Of a stretch of 35,484 nucleotides of DNA, positions 16,676 through 24,945 are shown piece after piece. Source of the DNA: Desulfobulbaceae bacterium (GTDB lineage Bacteria > Desulfobacterota > Desulfobulbia > Desulfobulbales > Desulfocapsaceae). The translations under genes and the position numbers were made by a program. The DNA is taken from contig QKIH01000125.1 in the NCBI GenBank assembly GCA_003249645.1, positions 1-35,484 on the forward strand, written 5' to 3'. Numbering within the stretch: the stretch's first letter is position 1; each line of letters begins with the position of its first letter. The notes under the pieces were generated by a model. It was not told the DNA's origin, did no database searches, and saw only the letters and a program-made list of their open reading frames with translations.

Positions 16676-17188
16676 CTAGTGGGCGGCCTCCTGAGGCTGG
16701 AATGAGTCGGCCAGTTCCTGCAGCTGTACAGCATGTTTCTTTTCTTCAGCAATAATACGCTCGAGCTGTTTCAGGGTTTCTTCATCGCTGATTAGACCGC
16801 CGATAAATTCATAAAAAAGAACCGTGTCCTGCTCAAAGACAACCGATTGCGAAAGCATCTCGTACAGGTTTGCGGCCTTGGCCAGTTGATCGGGATCAAG
16901 TGAGAAGGTCTGATCTTTCACCATATCCTGCAGCAGGTTTTTCCCCATATTGGCAAGTTCTTCCTGTTCAGGAGTAAGCGGAGCTTCTGTTTTAAACTGC
17001 CTAAACCAGTTGGCATGGCGGCGCTCTTCATCTGCCAGCCAGTTGAACATATCTTCAAGATTTTTATCTTTGCAGTTTTGGGCCACTTTGCGATAGGTGT
17101 TTTCACCGTTTGTTTCGATCTGAATGGCTATATTTTTGATGTCTTCAATAGTAAACATAATATCCTTTGGAAATTGGGATTGTTCCAT
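16676..17188 (-). CDS. Ferritin-like diiron protein (rubrerythrin-related)
   Basis: The 170-aa four-helix diiron protein carries Glu ligands in IQIETNGE (Glu25/Glu29), DEERRH (ExxH, Glu55-His58), EQDTVLFYE (Glu119/Glu127) and AEEKKH (ExxH, Glu149-His152). There is no rubredoxin domain. It probably handles peroxide or stores iron in the cytoplasm. An internal ATG (Met11, MFTIEDI) also has AAAGGA upstream and matches where relatives usually begin, so the true start may be 30 bp later. It is last in a minus-strand unit after the TraB/GumN and SUI1 genes. Confidence 0.88.
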   Translation of the reverse strand: MEQSQFPKDIMFTIEDIKNIAIQIETNGENTYRKVAQNCKDKNLEDMFNWLADEERRHANWFRQFKTEAPLTPEQEELANMGKNLLQDMVKDQTFSLDPDQLAKAANLYEMLSQSVVFEQDTVLFYEFIGGLISDEETLKQLERIIAEEKKHAVQLQELADSFQPQEAAH

Positions 17189-17209
17189 GTCACCTTTGCC
17201 TCACAATAA

Positions 17210-17560
17210 TTAACCACCTGCCAGTTTCACTGTCCAACCTTTTTTCGTCAGTTCATCCAGGAGTGTTTGACGATGATCGCCCTGAATTTCAATGGTTCCG
17301 TCCTTAACGGTTCCTCCGCTGCCGCATTTGGTTTTGAGCTGTTTGGCCAGCTCTTTCAAATCGTTGTCCGCAAGCGGTACTCCGGTTATGATGCTGACGC
17401 CGCTGCCTTTTCTGCCCTTTGTCTGGCGGCTGATTCGTACGATTGAATCTTTAGGCGGAACCTGCGGGCTTTTTTTACAGCTGCATTTGTCAAGCCGTTT
17501 GCCGCAGCCTGGGCAGTCTTTGGCATCGGTGGAGTAGACGAGTCGATTATTCTTTTTCAT
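17210..17560 (-). CDS. SUI1/YciH family translation factor
   Basis: The 116-aa protein has an eIF1-like SUI1 domain (about 45-113: RKGSGVSIITGVPL, CGSGGTVKDGTIEIQGDHR). Bacterial YciH proteins are thought to monitor initiation fidelity or inhibit translation under stress. The N-terminus adds a possible zinc-binding group (Cys16, Cys19, Cys26 and Cys28 in CPGCGKRLDKCSC), common in this family. Its first codons overlap the end of the TraB/GumN gene by 14 bp, so coupling is likely. The ferritin-like gene begins 21 bp downstream. Confidence 0.92.
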   Translation of the reverse strand: MKKNNRLVYSTDAKDCPGCGKRLDKCSCKKSPQVPPKDSIVRISRQTKGRKGSGVSIITGVPLADNDLKELAKQLKTKCGSGGTVKDGTIEIQGDHRQTLLDELTKKGWTVKLAGG

Positions 17561-18461
17561 TGTCGAGCTGGGTAATTGTATAACTTTTTTTGTCCAGTAA
17601 AGAGATTAACCCTTTGTCGCCTAGCAGATGCCCTGCGCCTACGACAACAAACCAGGTTTGATCGGATTTCAGGAATTTCCTGATTTTTGAGGCCATTCGT
17701 AAATTCCGGTTATAGAAAATTTTTCGGATAAACGGCTGATAGTCTGCAACTCCTTCATACGGTGCAAGCAGCAGTTCGTGCATTGCAGGTGCATCACCCG
17801 ATTTCCAAGCGGCAACGATATCATTCATGAAGCTTTCAAGGTTTTCAAGATCAATCAATGTGTATTGCAAAAATGAGTTCTCATTGGGCATGGTGAACAG
17901 CATATCAAGCTGATCGTTGAGGGTTTCAAGAGAGGTAATGGGTTTTGCTGCCTCTTTGGCTTTTCTTGCAAAGTAAATGTCTATTCCTTTATCAGGACTG
18001 TAACCAAGCCGTTCCAGCTGCATGGAGGAAAGGGTCAGGGCAATCATGCCGGGTTTCATTTTGTAGATTGTTGCAGCTGGCAGTGCGTTATGGTTTACAT
18101 AACTTTCAAGCAGGTGGAAAACTTCAGGGGTAGTGTGATCCACTACACTTTCAGCACCTTGATAATACCCGCGTTTCTGGATGTATGATTGAACAGCCTG
18201 TTGATCCACAGCGAGAGGGTCTATTTCAAGAACCAGGTTCTGACAAGCCTCAAAACTCTTCTCTATCGTCTGGTTTAACGGATAGAGGTTGTCATCGGCA
18301 AAATGCATGGAACCAAGAATGAAAACTGTTGCTGTGTCTGACTGGATTTGCCAGATCAGTGCTTTTGAGTCGTTGCCGGCATGACAATTTGTGAAAAAGA
18401 GAAGCAGCGTCAGAAGAGCAAATACTGCGGCATATTTTCTTGGCATGTGATGATTTTTCAT
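17547..18461 (-). CDS. TraB/GumN family protein, exported
   Basis: The 304-aa protein has a signal sequence (AAVFALLTLLLFFTN, probable cleavage after CHA) and the TraB/GumN fold. Diagnostic motifs are FILGSMHF (GSxH, 50-53) and VVVGAGHLLGDKG (GAGH, 275-278), the likely metal or catalytic site of this putative protease-like family. An arginine and acidic residues between them (LVLEID, MKPGM) fit the family. The role in bacteria is uncertain. It heads a three-gene unit with SUI1 and ferritin-like proteins. The Cys at 26 lacks a good lipobox (TNC), so a lipoprotein is less likely. Confidence 0.88.
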   Translation of the reverse strand: MKNHHMPRKYAAVFALLTLLLFFTNCHAGNDSKALIWQIQSDTATVFILGSMHFADDNLYPLNQTIEKSFEACQNLVLEIDPLAVDQQAVQSYIQKRGYYQGAESVVDHTTPEVFHLLESYVNHNALPAATIYKMKPGMIALTLSSMQLERLGYSPDKGIDIYFARKAKEAAKPITSLETLNDQLDMLFTMPNENSFLQYTLIDLENLESFMNDIVAAWKSGDAPAMHELLLAPYEGVADYQPFIRKIFYNRNLRMASKIRKFLKSDQTWFVVVGAGHLLGDKGLISLLDKKSYTITQLDNEKE

Positions 18462-18610
18462 GTCGTTATCGAATTGTTGCAGTTAATTGGAATTATCTGA
18501 TAAGTTTACCATATCTGTATCATTTATAAAATACACAGTTGGTTATCATAATTTCATAATGGGAAAGCAAGGTTACTATAATCTTATCGTCATCAGGTTT
18601 AAAAGAATTA

Positions 18611-19075
18611 ATGTACGGAACCGATGACAAACACCTGATCCGGGGGGATCTTGTTAAGCTGGCTCAAGAAGGCTGTTTTGACCTGATTGTCCATGGCTGT
18701 AACTGTTTTTGCGCAATGGAGGCAGGCATTGCCAAACAGATTAAGGATACCTTTATCGAGGCGTATGAGGCAGATCGTGCGACGATAAAAGGTGACAGGA
18801 CGAAACTTGGATCAATAAGTTTTGTCGAAGTAGGCAGACTTATCATTGTTAACGCATATACGCAGTATCACTACAGCGGTTCAGAAGTGCTGCTTGATTA
18901 TGACGCCCTGAGAAATTGCCTGAGAATAATAAAGAAGCAGTTTGCGGGGAAGAGAATCGGCCTGCCGAAAATAGGGGCAGGTCTTGCCGGTGGAGACTGG
19001 AATAAAATTTTTACGATAATAGCTGAAGAACTGAAGGGGGAACAGTGGACTGTCGTGGAATACCAAAAGAAATGA
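18611..19075 (+). CDS. Macro-domain protein (ADP-ribose binding, Poa1-like)
   Basis: The 154-aa single macro domain binds ADP-ribose and may hydrolyse ADP-ribose 1''-phosphate or remove ADP-ribose from targets. Motifs are HLIRGDLVKL, VHGCNCFCAMEAGIA (the conserved Asn loop, about 33-47) and LPKIGAGLAGGDW (the phosphate-binding loop, about 118-130). The closest group in memory is the compact Poa1/phage-type macro proteins. There is no strong ribosome binding site before the ATG. It is divergent from the TraB/GumN gene and convergent with the rhodanese. Confidence 0.85.
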   Translation: MYGTDDKHLIRGDLVKLAQEGCFDLIVHGCNCFCAMEAGIAKQIKDTFIEAYEADRATIKGDRTKLGSISFVEVGRLIIVNAYTQYHYSGSEVLLDYDALRNCLRIIKKQFAGKRIGLPKIGAGLAGGDWNKIFTIIAEELKGEQWTVVEYQKK

Positions 19076-19081
19076 GAAACA

Positions 19082-19107
19082 CGGCAGCAGGAAAAATCCT
19101 GCTGCCG
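19082..19107. terminator. Bidirectional terminator hairpin
   Basis: CGGCAGCAGGA (19082-19092) and TCCTGCTGCCG (19097-19107) form a perfect 11-bp, GC-rich stem with an AAAA loop. It lies 7 bp after the macro-domain stop and 19 bp before the end of the convergent rhodanese gene, so it suits both. Confidence 0.75.
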
Positions 19108-19125
19108 CTTCCCGGGTGAGATAAA

Positions 19126-19698
19126 TCAGGCCCCTGCCTTTGTTGCCTCCTCCATGCTGCAAACCTGACCGCAAAGGGGTTTTTTATTCCATGGCATCAT
19201 GATCAAAATCCGGGCCATACCGCATGCCCCTGATACACCGGCAAATATCATGCCGAAGGTCATGAGGACGGTGAGCCCAAGAAAAACAGGCGAGACCAGC
19301 AGACCGAGCAGGGTAAAGAGCAGGATCATCGAGCCTGCGCCGACCAGGACCTGTCTTTCAAGAGGGATCACATAATGTCCTTCTCTCATCGGCAGACCAT
19401 CTTTTTTCCAGGCAGCGATGCCGCCCTCTAATACCGCAACATTTGGGATTTCTTCAGACAATGCTTCCGCAGCCTGTCTGGCCCTGATGCCGGCGTGGCA
19501 GACGAGAATAGGTGTCCGGTTGCTGAGTCCGGCATTGCGGAGTTTTTCTGTGCTGAGGAGATCAAACGGGAGATAGATGGAGTGTTCTATTTCACCGTTT
19601 AATATTTCACCGGTTGTCCTGATATCGACTATCTGTCCTTTGTTTTCCTGGAGCAGTTTTTGTGCATCTTTAGGTGACAGCATGTTAACGTTTGACAT
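19126..19698 (-). CDS. Membrane-anchored rhodanese (rhodanese + DUF2892)
   Basis: The 190-aa protein has an N-terminal rhodanese domain (about 8-105) with catalytic Cys67 in the loop VCHAGIRA, followed by a two-helix DUF2892-type membrane part (about 117-165: VGAGSMILLFTLLGLLV, FLGLTVLMTFGMIFAGV). It likely handles sulfane sulfur at the inner membrane. Extra cysteines occur in the second helix and after it (SGACGMA, PLCGQVCSM). The start is clear: AAGGAGAG before the ATG. It is a single gene. Confidence 0.9.
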   Translation of the reverse strand: MSNVNMLSPKDAQKLLQENKGQIVDIRTTGEILNGEIEHSIYLPFDLLSTEKLRNAGLSNRTPILVCHAGIRARQAAEALSEEIPNVAVLEGGIAAWKKDGLPMREGHYVIPLERQVLVGAGSMILLFTLLGLLVSPVFLGLTVLMTFGMIFAGVSGACGMARILIMMPWNKKPLCGQVCSMEEATKAGA

Positions 19699-20148
19699 AT
19701 GACTCTCCTTTCTGGAAGTGGATTGCTCAATTTCAACTGTTATATTATGTCGTTAAATGCAATCTGATTCGTGTTGATCTGAGCTGTTGCATGGTTTCTA
19801 TATATTCTATCGTATAAATCATCGTTGAGTAAAGTTAAGCTAGTTCGTAGAATTCCTATTCCCTTACTATTACTTTATATTATTATCATTTTTCGGGTCA
19901 AGTCATCATGTATTTCATTAAATACTTTAGATATCTGCGATGACGAATTTTGATATACAGGAAAATTCGGTGCAGATAAACATGCCATTCGGTAAAAAAA
20001 TAATGAATATAATAAGATAGAAAATATTCTGGCAGTTTGTGGCAGGGGCTGGATATGTCCGATACTACGCTTGATTTTCAAACCTGATTATTGGCCGAAG
20101 ATTTTTTTTATAGAGAGGCTGTAAAGATAAGTAAATGGAATGAAGAGA
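19699..20148. other. AT-rich intergenic region without recognised gene
   Basis: This 450-bp AT-rich DNA lies upstream of the rhodanese (promoter expected here) and downstream of the PhnD-like gene. A 68-codon minus-strand frame (19875-20081) needs a TTG start and has no convincing ribosome binding site, so it is not called. No other structure stands out. Confidence 0.5.
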
Positions 20149-21129
20149 TTAATCAGCAATGCTGGCAACAAGCTGCCGGTGTTTTCTGATCAGTGCAAAG
20201 CTTTTTTGCATATTTGAGATGGGCAGGGCTTTGATTACGCTGGACTGGGTCATCGCAAGCAGTTGCTCGCCGGCTGTGTTCTGATCAAGTTTGCCCATGG
20301 CATCGATGATCTCATCGCGGTAACCTTTGTTTTCTGGCTGTTCGATAAATACAAATCCGGCCGTGATCAGCATTGGGGACTGCTCGAGTATACGAAGCTG
20401 CTGACCGAGTTGAGGGTTGAGCTCACCCATAATTTCGAAAGTGTCTCTGGTAATGAGGCAGGCTGTTTTTTTTCCAAAGAAAACTGGTAAAACTACCTGA
20501 GCAGGTTTTGTGGTTTGTGTACTACTTGCGAAAAAGGTTTCTATTTTTCCGAGGCCATTTTCAATAAGTTCGGTTTCAAGCCAGATTTCACCAAGACTCA
20601 TGTGCGGGCTGTTATATTCTATCATCGCGGCACCTTTAAGATCTTCCAGTGAATTGATCCCGCTGTCGGCACGGACAAGGACTATATATCGGTCGCCGAA
20701 TACTCCCCGATTTTCTCCCACTGCAATTTGATCAAAAGTGAAATGTTTGCTTAATTCAAGAATTTCTGTGGAAAGAGCTGCAAAGCCCGATACGTGATTC
20801 TTTTCTGCAAATTTGATCATCGAGGTTATCGAAGGCTGGATATTGGGATTCGGATCTACATCAATCTCAAGGTCTTTTGCCACGGTAAGAATCCAGACCT
20901 TTAAGGCAGCCATAATGTCCGTCTCGTTGACATCGTGAAACATATTTGCCGAAAAGCTCAGACGAAATGGAGGATGCTTTTCCCGGGTATTATTGGCTGT
21001 GCTTCCGTCTGCAGAGAATGAAAGGCTTGAAAATACAGTCATAGACAGCAGGAGGAAAACAATACTATTCCAGCAGCTGAAATGCTTTTTTGGGGTCATG
21101 AAATAATATATGAAGCTTCTTCTGCTCAC
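20149..21129 (-). CDS. PhnD-like periplasmic substrate-binding protein
   Basis: The 326-aa protein resembles the phosphate/phosphonate-type (PhnD) periplasmic binding family. A signal sequence (SIVFLLLSMTVFSSLSFSA) precedes a lobe with LRFSANMF-like start text, a mid-part FGDRYIVLVRADSGINSLEDLKG (the typical linker of these proteins) and NSPHMSLGEIWLE. The frame opens with a GTG; an ATG ten codons later (MTPKKHF, base 21099) gives a more normal signal peptide and is the better start. No permease is adjacent, so it may sense a ligand for signalling or serve a distant transporter. It lies 158 bp after the ggt-like gene on the same strand. Confidence 0.75.
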   Translation of the reverse strand: MSRRSFIYYFMTPKKHFSCWNSIVFLLLSMTVFSSLSFSADGSTANNTREKHPPFRLSFSANMFHDVNETDIMAALKVWILTVAKDLEIDVDPNPNIQPSITSMIKFAEKNHVSGFAALSTEILELSKHFTFDQIAVGENRGVFGDRYIVLVRADSGINSLEDLKGAAMIEYNSPHMSLGEIWLETELIENGLGKIETFFASSTQTTKPAQVVLPVFFGKKTACLITRDTFEIMGELNPQLGQQLRILEQSPMLITAGFVFIEQPENKGYRDEIIDAMGKLDQNTAGEQLLAMTQSSVIKALPISNMQKSFALIRKHRQLVASIAD

Positions 21130-21287
21130 GATGGAATGGTTTCTGCTTTAGGATAGTTAGCTCAGATACTGCATGAGGGCCGTCGAAACGGTCTCAGGGA
21201 GTATAAAAGTACTCAATTTTCGGCACATATATTATCGAATTGAGCTGATGAAAACAATCTCTTTCAATGAAGAAGCAGGCAGTTTTT

Positions 21288-23057
21288 CTACCAGCCGATG
21301 GCGTATGATTCCCGCCTTGGGTCAGCGCCGCCGGTTAATGTTTTATTCTGCCTGTCTATTTTAATGACGCAGACACCGCCAGCCTTCCAGGCCCAGTCCG
21401 GCCATGTAACCACTTTATGTCCGTATTCTTCGAGCCCGTCGATAACCTCTTTTCCGATTCTTTCTTCGACTCTGAGAAGATTGGGGTAATAATCGTGCGG
21501 AGCAAAGGAATTGGGAAAAGAAAAGGTTGAAAACCGGGCTTGTTCTGTGGCGGTCTGAATTTCCATGTCAAAGATCACAATATTCAGAAAGGTCTGCAGG
21601 ATTGTCTGGCACTGCGTATCGCCGCCGGGAGTGCCGAGAATGAGAAAGGGCTTGCCGTCTTTAAAAACCATAAAGGGTGCCGGGGTGAGGCGGGGGCGTT
21701 TACCGCCGGCAATGCAGCTGGCATGTTTTTCGTCAACAAACGACTGGGACCCGCGGGTTGAAACGACAAAGCCGGTTCCGGGTATGACCGGTCCGCTAAA
21801 GGACATATCGCTCGGTACTGCAGAAATGGCATTACCGTCTTTGTCCACCACGCAGACATAACTCGTATCGAGATTGTCGTTTTGTTCATCATTGGCTGCA
21901 ACAGTCTCATAGCTCATGTCAAAGCCATCCGGCATCGGCTGGTTGTTGTACGGCCACGGGTTGCCGAAATGCGGCATGATAGGGCATGCTTTTTCGGTGA
22001 TACGTTCGGCACACTCCTTGGCGTATTGCTTTGATAAAATGCCGGTGATCGGCACCGTGATGAAGTTCGGATCGCCGTAAAACTTTTCCCGATCGGCAAA
22101 GGCCAGTTTTAATGCTTCGGTCAGGGTGTGGATGTACTTGGCACTGTTGTGACCCATTGCTTTAAGATCGAAATTTTCGAGAATATTGAGGCAATGAAGC
22201 AATACCGGTGCCTGACACCATGGACCACCACCCTTTATCTCATAGCCGTGAAAGGTAATGCTGACCGGATCGTCAACGCTGCTTGCATATTCAGCAAGAT
22301 CAGAGTGCTGCAGCAAGCCTTCGTTTTCATTGTTATAGTTTATAATGTCATCGGCGATTGACCCTATGTAAAATTCGTCTAGGGCGGCTTTGATGCCGCT
22401 TTCTCTCGACACATTATATTGTCTTTCTGCTTCGATCATTCGTGCCATGGTACGGGCGAGATCCTTCTGATAAAAAATTTCCCCCACTTCAGGCGGCTGG
22501 TTGCCGGGCAGGTAAATGACCTGATTTTGCGGCCATCTCCTGTATTTTTCCTGCAGTTCATGTAGGGCGTTTCGAAGAAATTCATGCATGGCAAAGCCGT
22601 TTTCGCACAGATCCATCGCATTACGGCAGACCTCTTCAAAGCTCATCGTGCCATAGAGTATCAGTGCGGTCAGCCAGGCGTGGGGCGCTCCGGGTACTAT
22701 GCAACGGTGAATCCCTTCAGGAATTTTTCCCTGATGATGCTGGTTGAAGAATTCTACATCAGCTTTTTGCGGCCATACGCCGAGTCCATCGATGGTTACG
22801 GTCTCATCGGTATCGGCCATATAGATCATCATCGGGGCAACGCCTGCAAAATTGACCATGTCCGACTGCAGCACACCGAGGCATAAACCGGCAGCGATTC
22901 CCGCATCAACGGCATTGCCGCCCTGCTCAAGGATGCGCGTTGCTGCAAGGGATGCGAGGTTGTGCCCGGAGACAACCAACTGTTTTCTTCCTCTGACAGC
23001 AGGGCGATGGCTAGTGCGTGTGCGCTCAAAACTTGAATAGACTTTTTCATCAGACAT
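21288..23057 (-). CDS. Gamma-glutamyltransferase-family Ntn hydrolase, cytoplasmic
   Basis: The 589-aa protein has the full GGT fold. The N-terminal part has GGNAVDAGIAAGLCLGV (46-62) and VPGAPHAW. The nucleophile for self-cleavage and catalysis should be Thr398 (NLDTSYVCVVDKDGNAIS). The later loop GTPGGDTQCQ is typical of GGT-like hydrolases. There is no signal peptide, whereas classic GGT is periplasmic, so this acts in the cytoplasm. It hydrolyses or transfers gamma-glutamyl (or similar amide) groups. It is divergent from a glutamine-synthetase-like ligase, which suggests it removes the glutamyl group that the ligase adds. An alternative is an amide hydrolase of the HpxW kind. Confidence 0.87.
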   Translation of the reverse strand: MSDEKVYSSFERTRTSHRPAVRGRKQLVVSGHNLASLAATRILEQGGNAVDAGIAAGLCLGVLQSDMVNFAGVAPMMIYMADTDETVTIDGLGVWPQKADVEFFNQHHQGKIPEGIHRCIVPGAPHAWLTALILYGTMSFEEVCRNAMDLCENGFAMHEFLRNALHELQEKYRRWPQNQVIYLPGNQPPEVGEIFYQKDLARTMARMIEAERQYNVSRESGIKAALDEFYIGSIADDIINYNNENEGLLQHSDLAEYASSVDDPVSITFHGYEIKGGGPWCQAPVLLHCLNILENFDLKAMGHNSAKYIHTLTEALKLAFADREKFYGDPNFITVPITGILSKQYAKECAERITEKACPIMPHFGNPWPYNNQPMPDGFDMSYETVAANDEQNDNLDTSYVCVVDKDGNAISAVPSDMSFSGPVIPGTGFVVSTRGSQSFVDEKHASCIAGGKRPRLTPAPFMVFKDGKPFLILGTPGGDTQCQTILQTFLNIVIFDMEIQTATEQARFSTFSFPNSFAPHDYYPNLLRVEERIGKEVIDGLEEYGHKVVTWPDWAWKAGGVCVIKIDRQNKTLTGGADPRRESYAIGW

Positions 23058-23078
23058 GGTTTTCCTCGACGGGCAGAA

Positions 23079-23090
23079 ATGTAATTACAT
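23079..23090. promoter_or_regulatory. Palindrome ATGTAATTACAT near the ggt-like start
   Basis: A perfect 12-bp palindrome lies 22 bp upstream of the ggt-like ATG (minus strand), a location suited to a repressor operator over the leader or promoter. The regulator is unknown. Confidence 0.35.
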
Positions 23091-23415
23091 GGAAAGTCGG
23101 TAAATAATAAATCATTGAATTATTAAAAATACCTAAGGGAAGGAAGAAATGTCAATATTCAGCTTTGCCTCTGAGCTGTTCTTGAACTCGAGATCCTTTT
23201 CTGGTTGTCGGTATATCTCGGGATACTTCAGATATTATCAGACAGTTCAAACAGTATAGAGTTCTTCTTGCGGTAAACCTTTTTCGCTGATATGGGCAAT
23301 GCTGTACCTGCAACATATTCGAAATCAAAAAAACATGCCGTTCCAGTTGGAAGTGTAGGGTGAAATAACATTAAAGCTAAATGTAAAACTCTTTTGTCAG
23401 GTCCTGGAAAAACAT

Positions 23416-23432
23416 ATTGCCTGTGAGGCAAT
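23416..23432. promoter_or_regulatory. Inverted repeat ATTGCCT-GTG-AGGCAAT
   Basis: A 7+3+7 perfect inverted repeat lies 122 bp upstream of the ligase ATG. It could be an operator in the divergent promoter or a small hairpin at the start of a leader. Confidence 0.4.
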
Positions 23433-23554
23433 GAATACGGTATCCTTTTTATATGAAAGCAAAATTAGTGTTTGAAACCAAAATCTTGCATTTGGTCAGA
23501 TCACTCCGGAATGAACGAAGCAAAGATTAATCCATTACAGGAAATTCTATTCTT

Positions 23555-24913
23555 ATGACCTCTAAAGAGATAATCGAAGCAATACGGAAGAGCGGATATG
23601 ACAGAGTCAAAATAGCCGTTTGTGACATCGACGGCATTCTTAGAGGAAAGATCATCTTAAGAGACAAGTTTGAAGAAATTGCAGATGATTCTTTCGGCTT
23701 TTGTGATGTAATATTTGGCTGGGATGCCAGTGATGTCTGCTATACCAACAATGAGACCACCGGATGGCATACGGCCTATCCGGATGCCAAAGCCTTTATC
23801 GATTTATCAACTTACCGTGAAATTCCGTGGAATGACAAACAGCCTTTCTTCCTGGCCGACTTTGCCGGTAACGAGAAGTTCGGCAACGTTGTCTGCCCAA
23901 GATCTGTTTTAAAAACTATTGTGGCGCAGGCCGATGAGATGGGTATTCTTCCTGTTTTTTCACAGGAATTTGAATGGTTTAATTTCATTGGCGATCCAAA
24001 GGATATAGCCGATAGTAGGTACTGTGATCTGCAGCCGATTACTCCCGGCATGTTCGGTTATAGTATCTTGCGTGCAAGCCTGAATCAGGATTATTTCAAC
24101 GATCTGTTTGACTTGCTCGGGCAGTTTAATATTCCTCTCGAAGGGCTGCACACCGAGACAGGCCCTGGCGTGTTTGAAGCAGCCATTCGGCATGATACGA
24201 TCCTGGCCGCAGCCGATAAGGCGGTTCTCTTTAAAACGAGCGTAAAGGAGATTGCTTACCGGCACGGTATAATGGCCAGCTTTATGGCAAAATGGAACAA
24301 GCAGTATCCCGGCTGTTCCGGCCATATTCATCAGAGTCTCTGGGATAAGAAACGACAGAAAAACCTTTTTTATGATCCGAAGGCCAAAGAGCAGATGAGC
24401 AAGACCATGTGTCAGTATCTGGCAGGAGTTCTTCACTGTCTGCCCCATCTTGTGCCGCTTTATGCCCCGACCATAAACAGCTATAAGCGACTGATTGAAG
24501 GTACATGGGCGCCGACGACGATAAGCTGGGGTATTGAAAACCGTACCACCGCCGTCAGGGTGATCCAGGGCAGCAAGAAAACCCACCGTCTTGAAATGCG
24601 CATACCAGGTTCCGACGCCAATCCATATCTTGCCATGGCCGCATCGCTTGCTTCTGGACTGTACGGCATCAAAAACAAGCTTGAGCTGAAGCAGCTGCCG
24701 ACAGCCGGTAATGCTTATGCCGATGCTTCTCTCATTCGCACCCCTGCAACCCTGCATGAGGCGACGCAGCGCATGAAAGAATCCCCGCTTGCCAAAGAAT
24801 TATTCGGGGAGGGGTTTGTCAAGCATTTCTGTACAACCAGAGAGTGGGAGTGGCAGCAGTACTGCGAGGCAGTAACCAACTGGGAAACCAGTCGGTATTT
24901 TGAAATTATATAG
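23555..24913 (+). CDS. Glutamine-synthetase-family gamma-glutamyl ligase
   Basis: The 452-aa protein has the GS fold. The N-terminal beta-grasp region (about 14-100) begins with VKIAVCDIDGILRGK. The catalytic part has metal ligands in FSQEFEWF (Glu138/Glu140), TETGPGVFE (Glu201/Glu208) and GHIHQS (His257), then ENRTTAVRV (Arg330) and RLEMRIPGSDANPY (Glu347). It lacks the length and adenylylation region usual for housekeeping GlnA (about 470 aa) and reads like PuuA/GlnT-type enzymes that join glutamate to an amine. It heads a three-gene operon with a kinase and a HAD protein and faces a GGT homologue. The amine substrate is unknown. Confidence 0.88.
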   Translation: MTSKEIIEAIRKSGYDRVKIAVCDIDGILRGKIILRDKFEEIADDSFGFCDVIFGWDASDVCYTNNETTGWHTAYPDAKAFIDLSTYREIPWNDKQPFFLADFAGNEKFGNVVCPRSVLKTIVAQADEMGILPVFSQEFEWFNFIGDPKDIADSRYCDLQPITPGMFGYSILRASLNQDYFNDLFDLLGQFNIPLEGLHTETGPGVFEAAIRHDTILAAADKAVLFKTSVKEIAYRHGIMASFMAKWNKQYPGCSGHIHQSLWDKKRQKNLFYDPKAKEQMSKTMCQYLAGVLHCLPHLVPLYAPTINSYKRLIEGTWAPTTISWGIENRTTAVRVIQGSKKTHRLEMRIPGSDANPYLAMAASLASGLYGIKNKLELKQLPTAGNAYADASLIRTPATLHEATQRMKESPLAKELFGEGFVKHFCTTREWEWQQYCEAVTNWETSRYFEII

Positions 24914-24945
24914 TCATAACGATACATTAAAAAGAGAAGGGATAT

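Larger units (their letters stand above)
23058..23554. other. Divergent promoter region of the gamma-glutamyl cluster
   Basis: This 497-bp spacer separates the ggt-like gene (-) from the ligase operon (+). It holds the two inverted repeats listed separately (23079-23090 and 23416-23432). A minus-strand 67-codon frame (23228-23431) lacks protein character and is not called. Clear sigma-70 hexamers were not found by eye. Confidence 0.5.

Noticed and set aside
19875-20081. 68-codon minus-strand reading frame
   Set aside because: It needs a TTG start, has no convincing ribosome binding site and its composition reflects AT-rich intergenic DNA.
23405-23422. Sigma-54-like site (TGG...TTGC)
   Set aside because: The spacing between GG and GC is 11 bases instead of the required 10.
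23228-23431. 67-codon minus-strand reading frame in the ggt/ligase spacer
   Set aside because: No ribosome binding site or family likeness; it covers an inverted repeat and is probably regulatory DNA.
23960-24757. 265-codon frame antisense to the GS-like ligase
   Set aside because: It is a shadow of the well-supported ligase; the translation has no recognisable domain.
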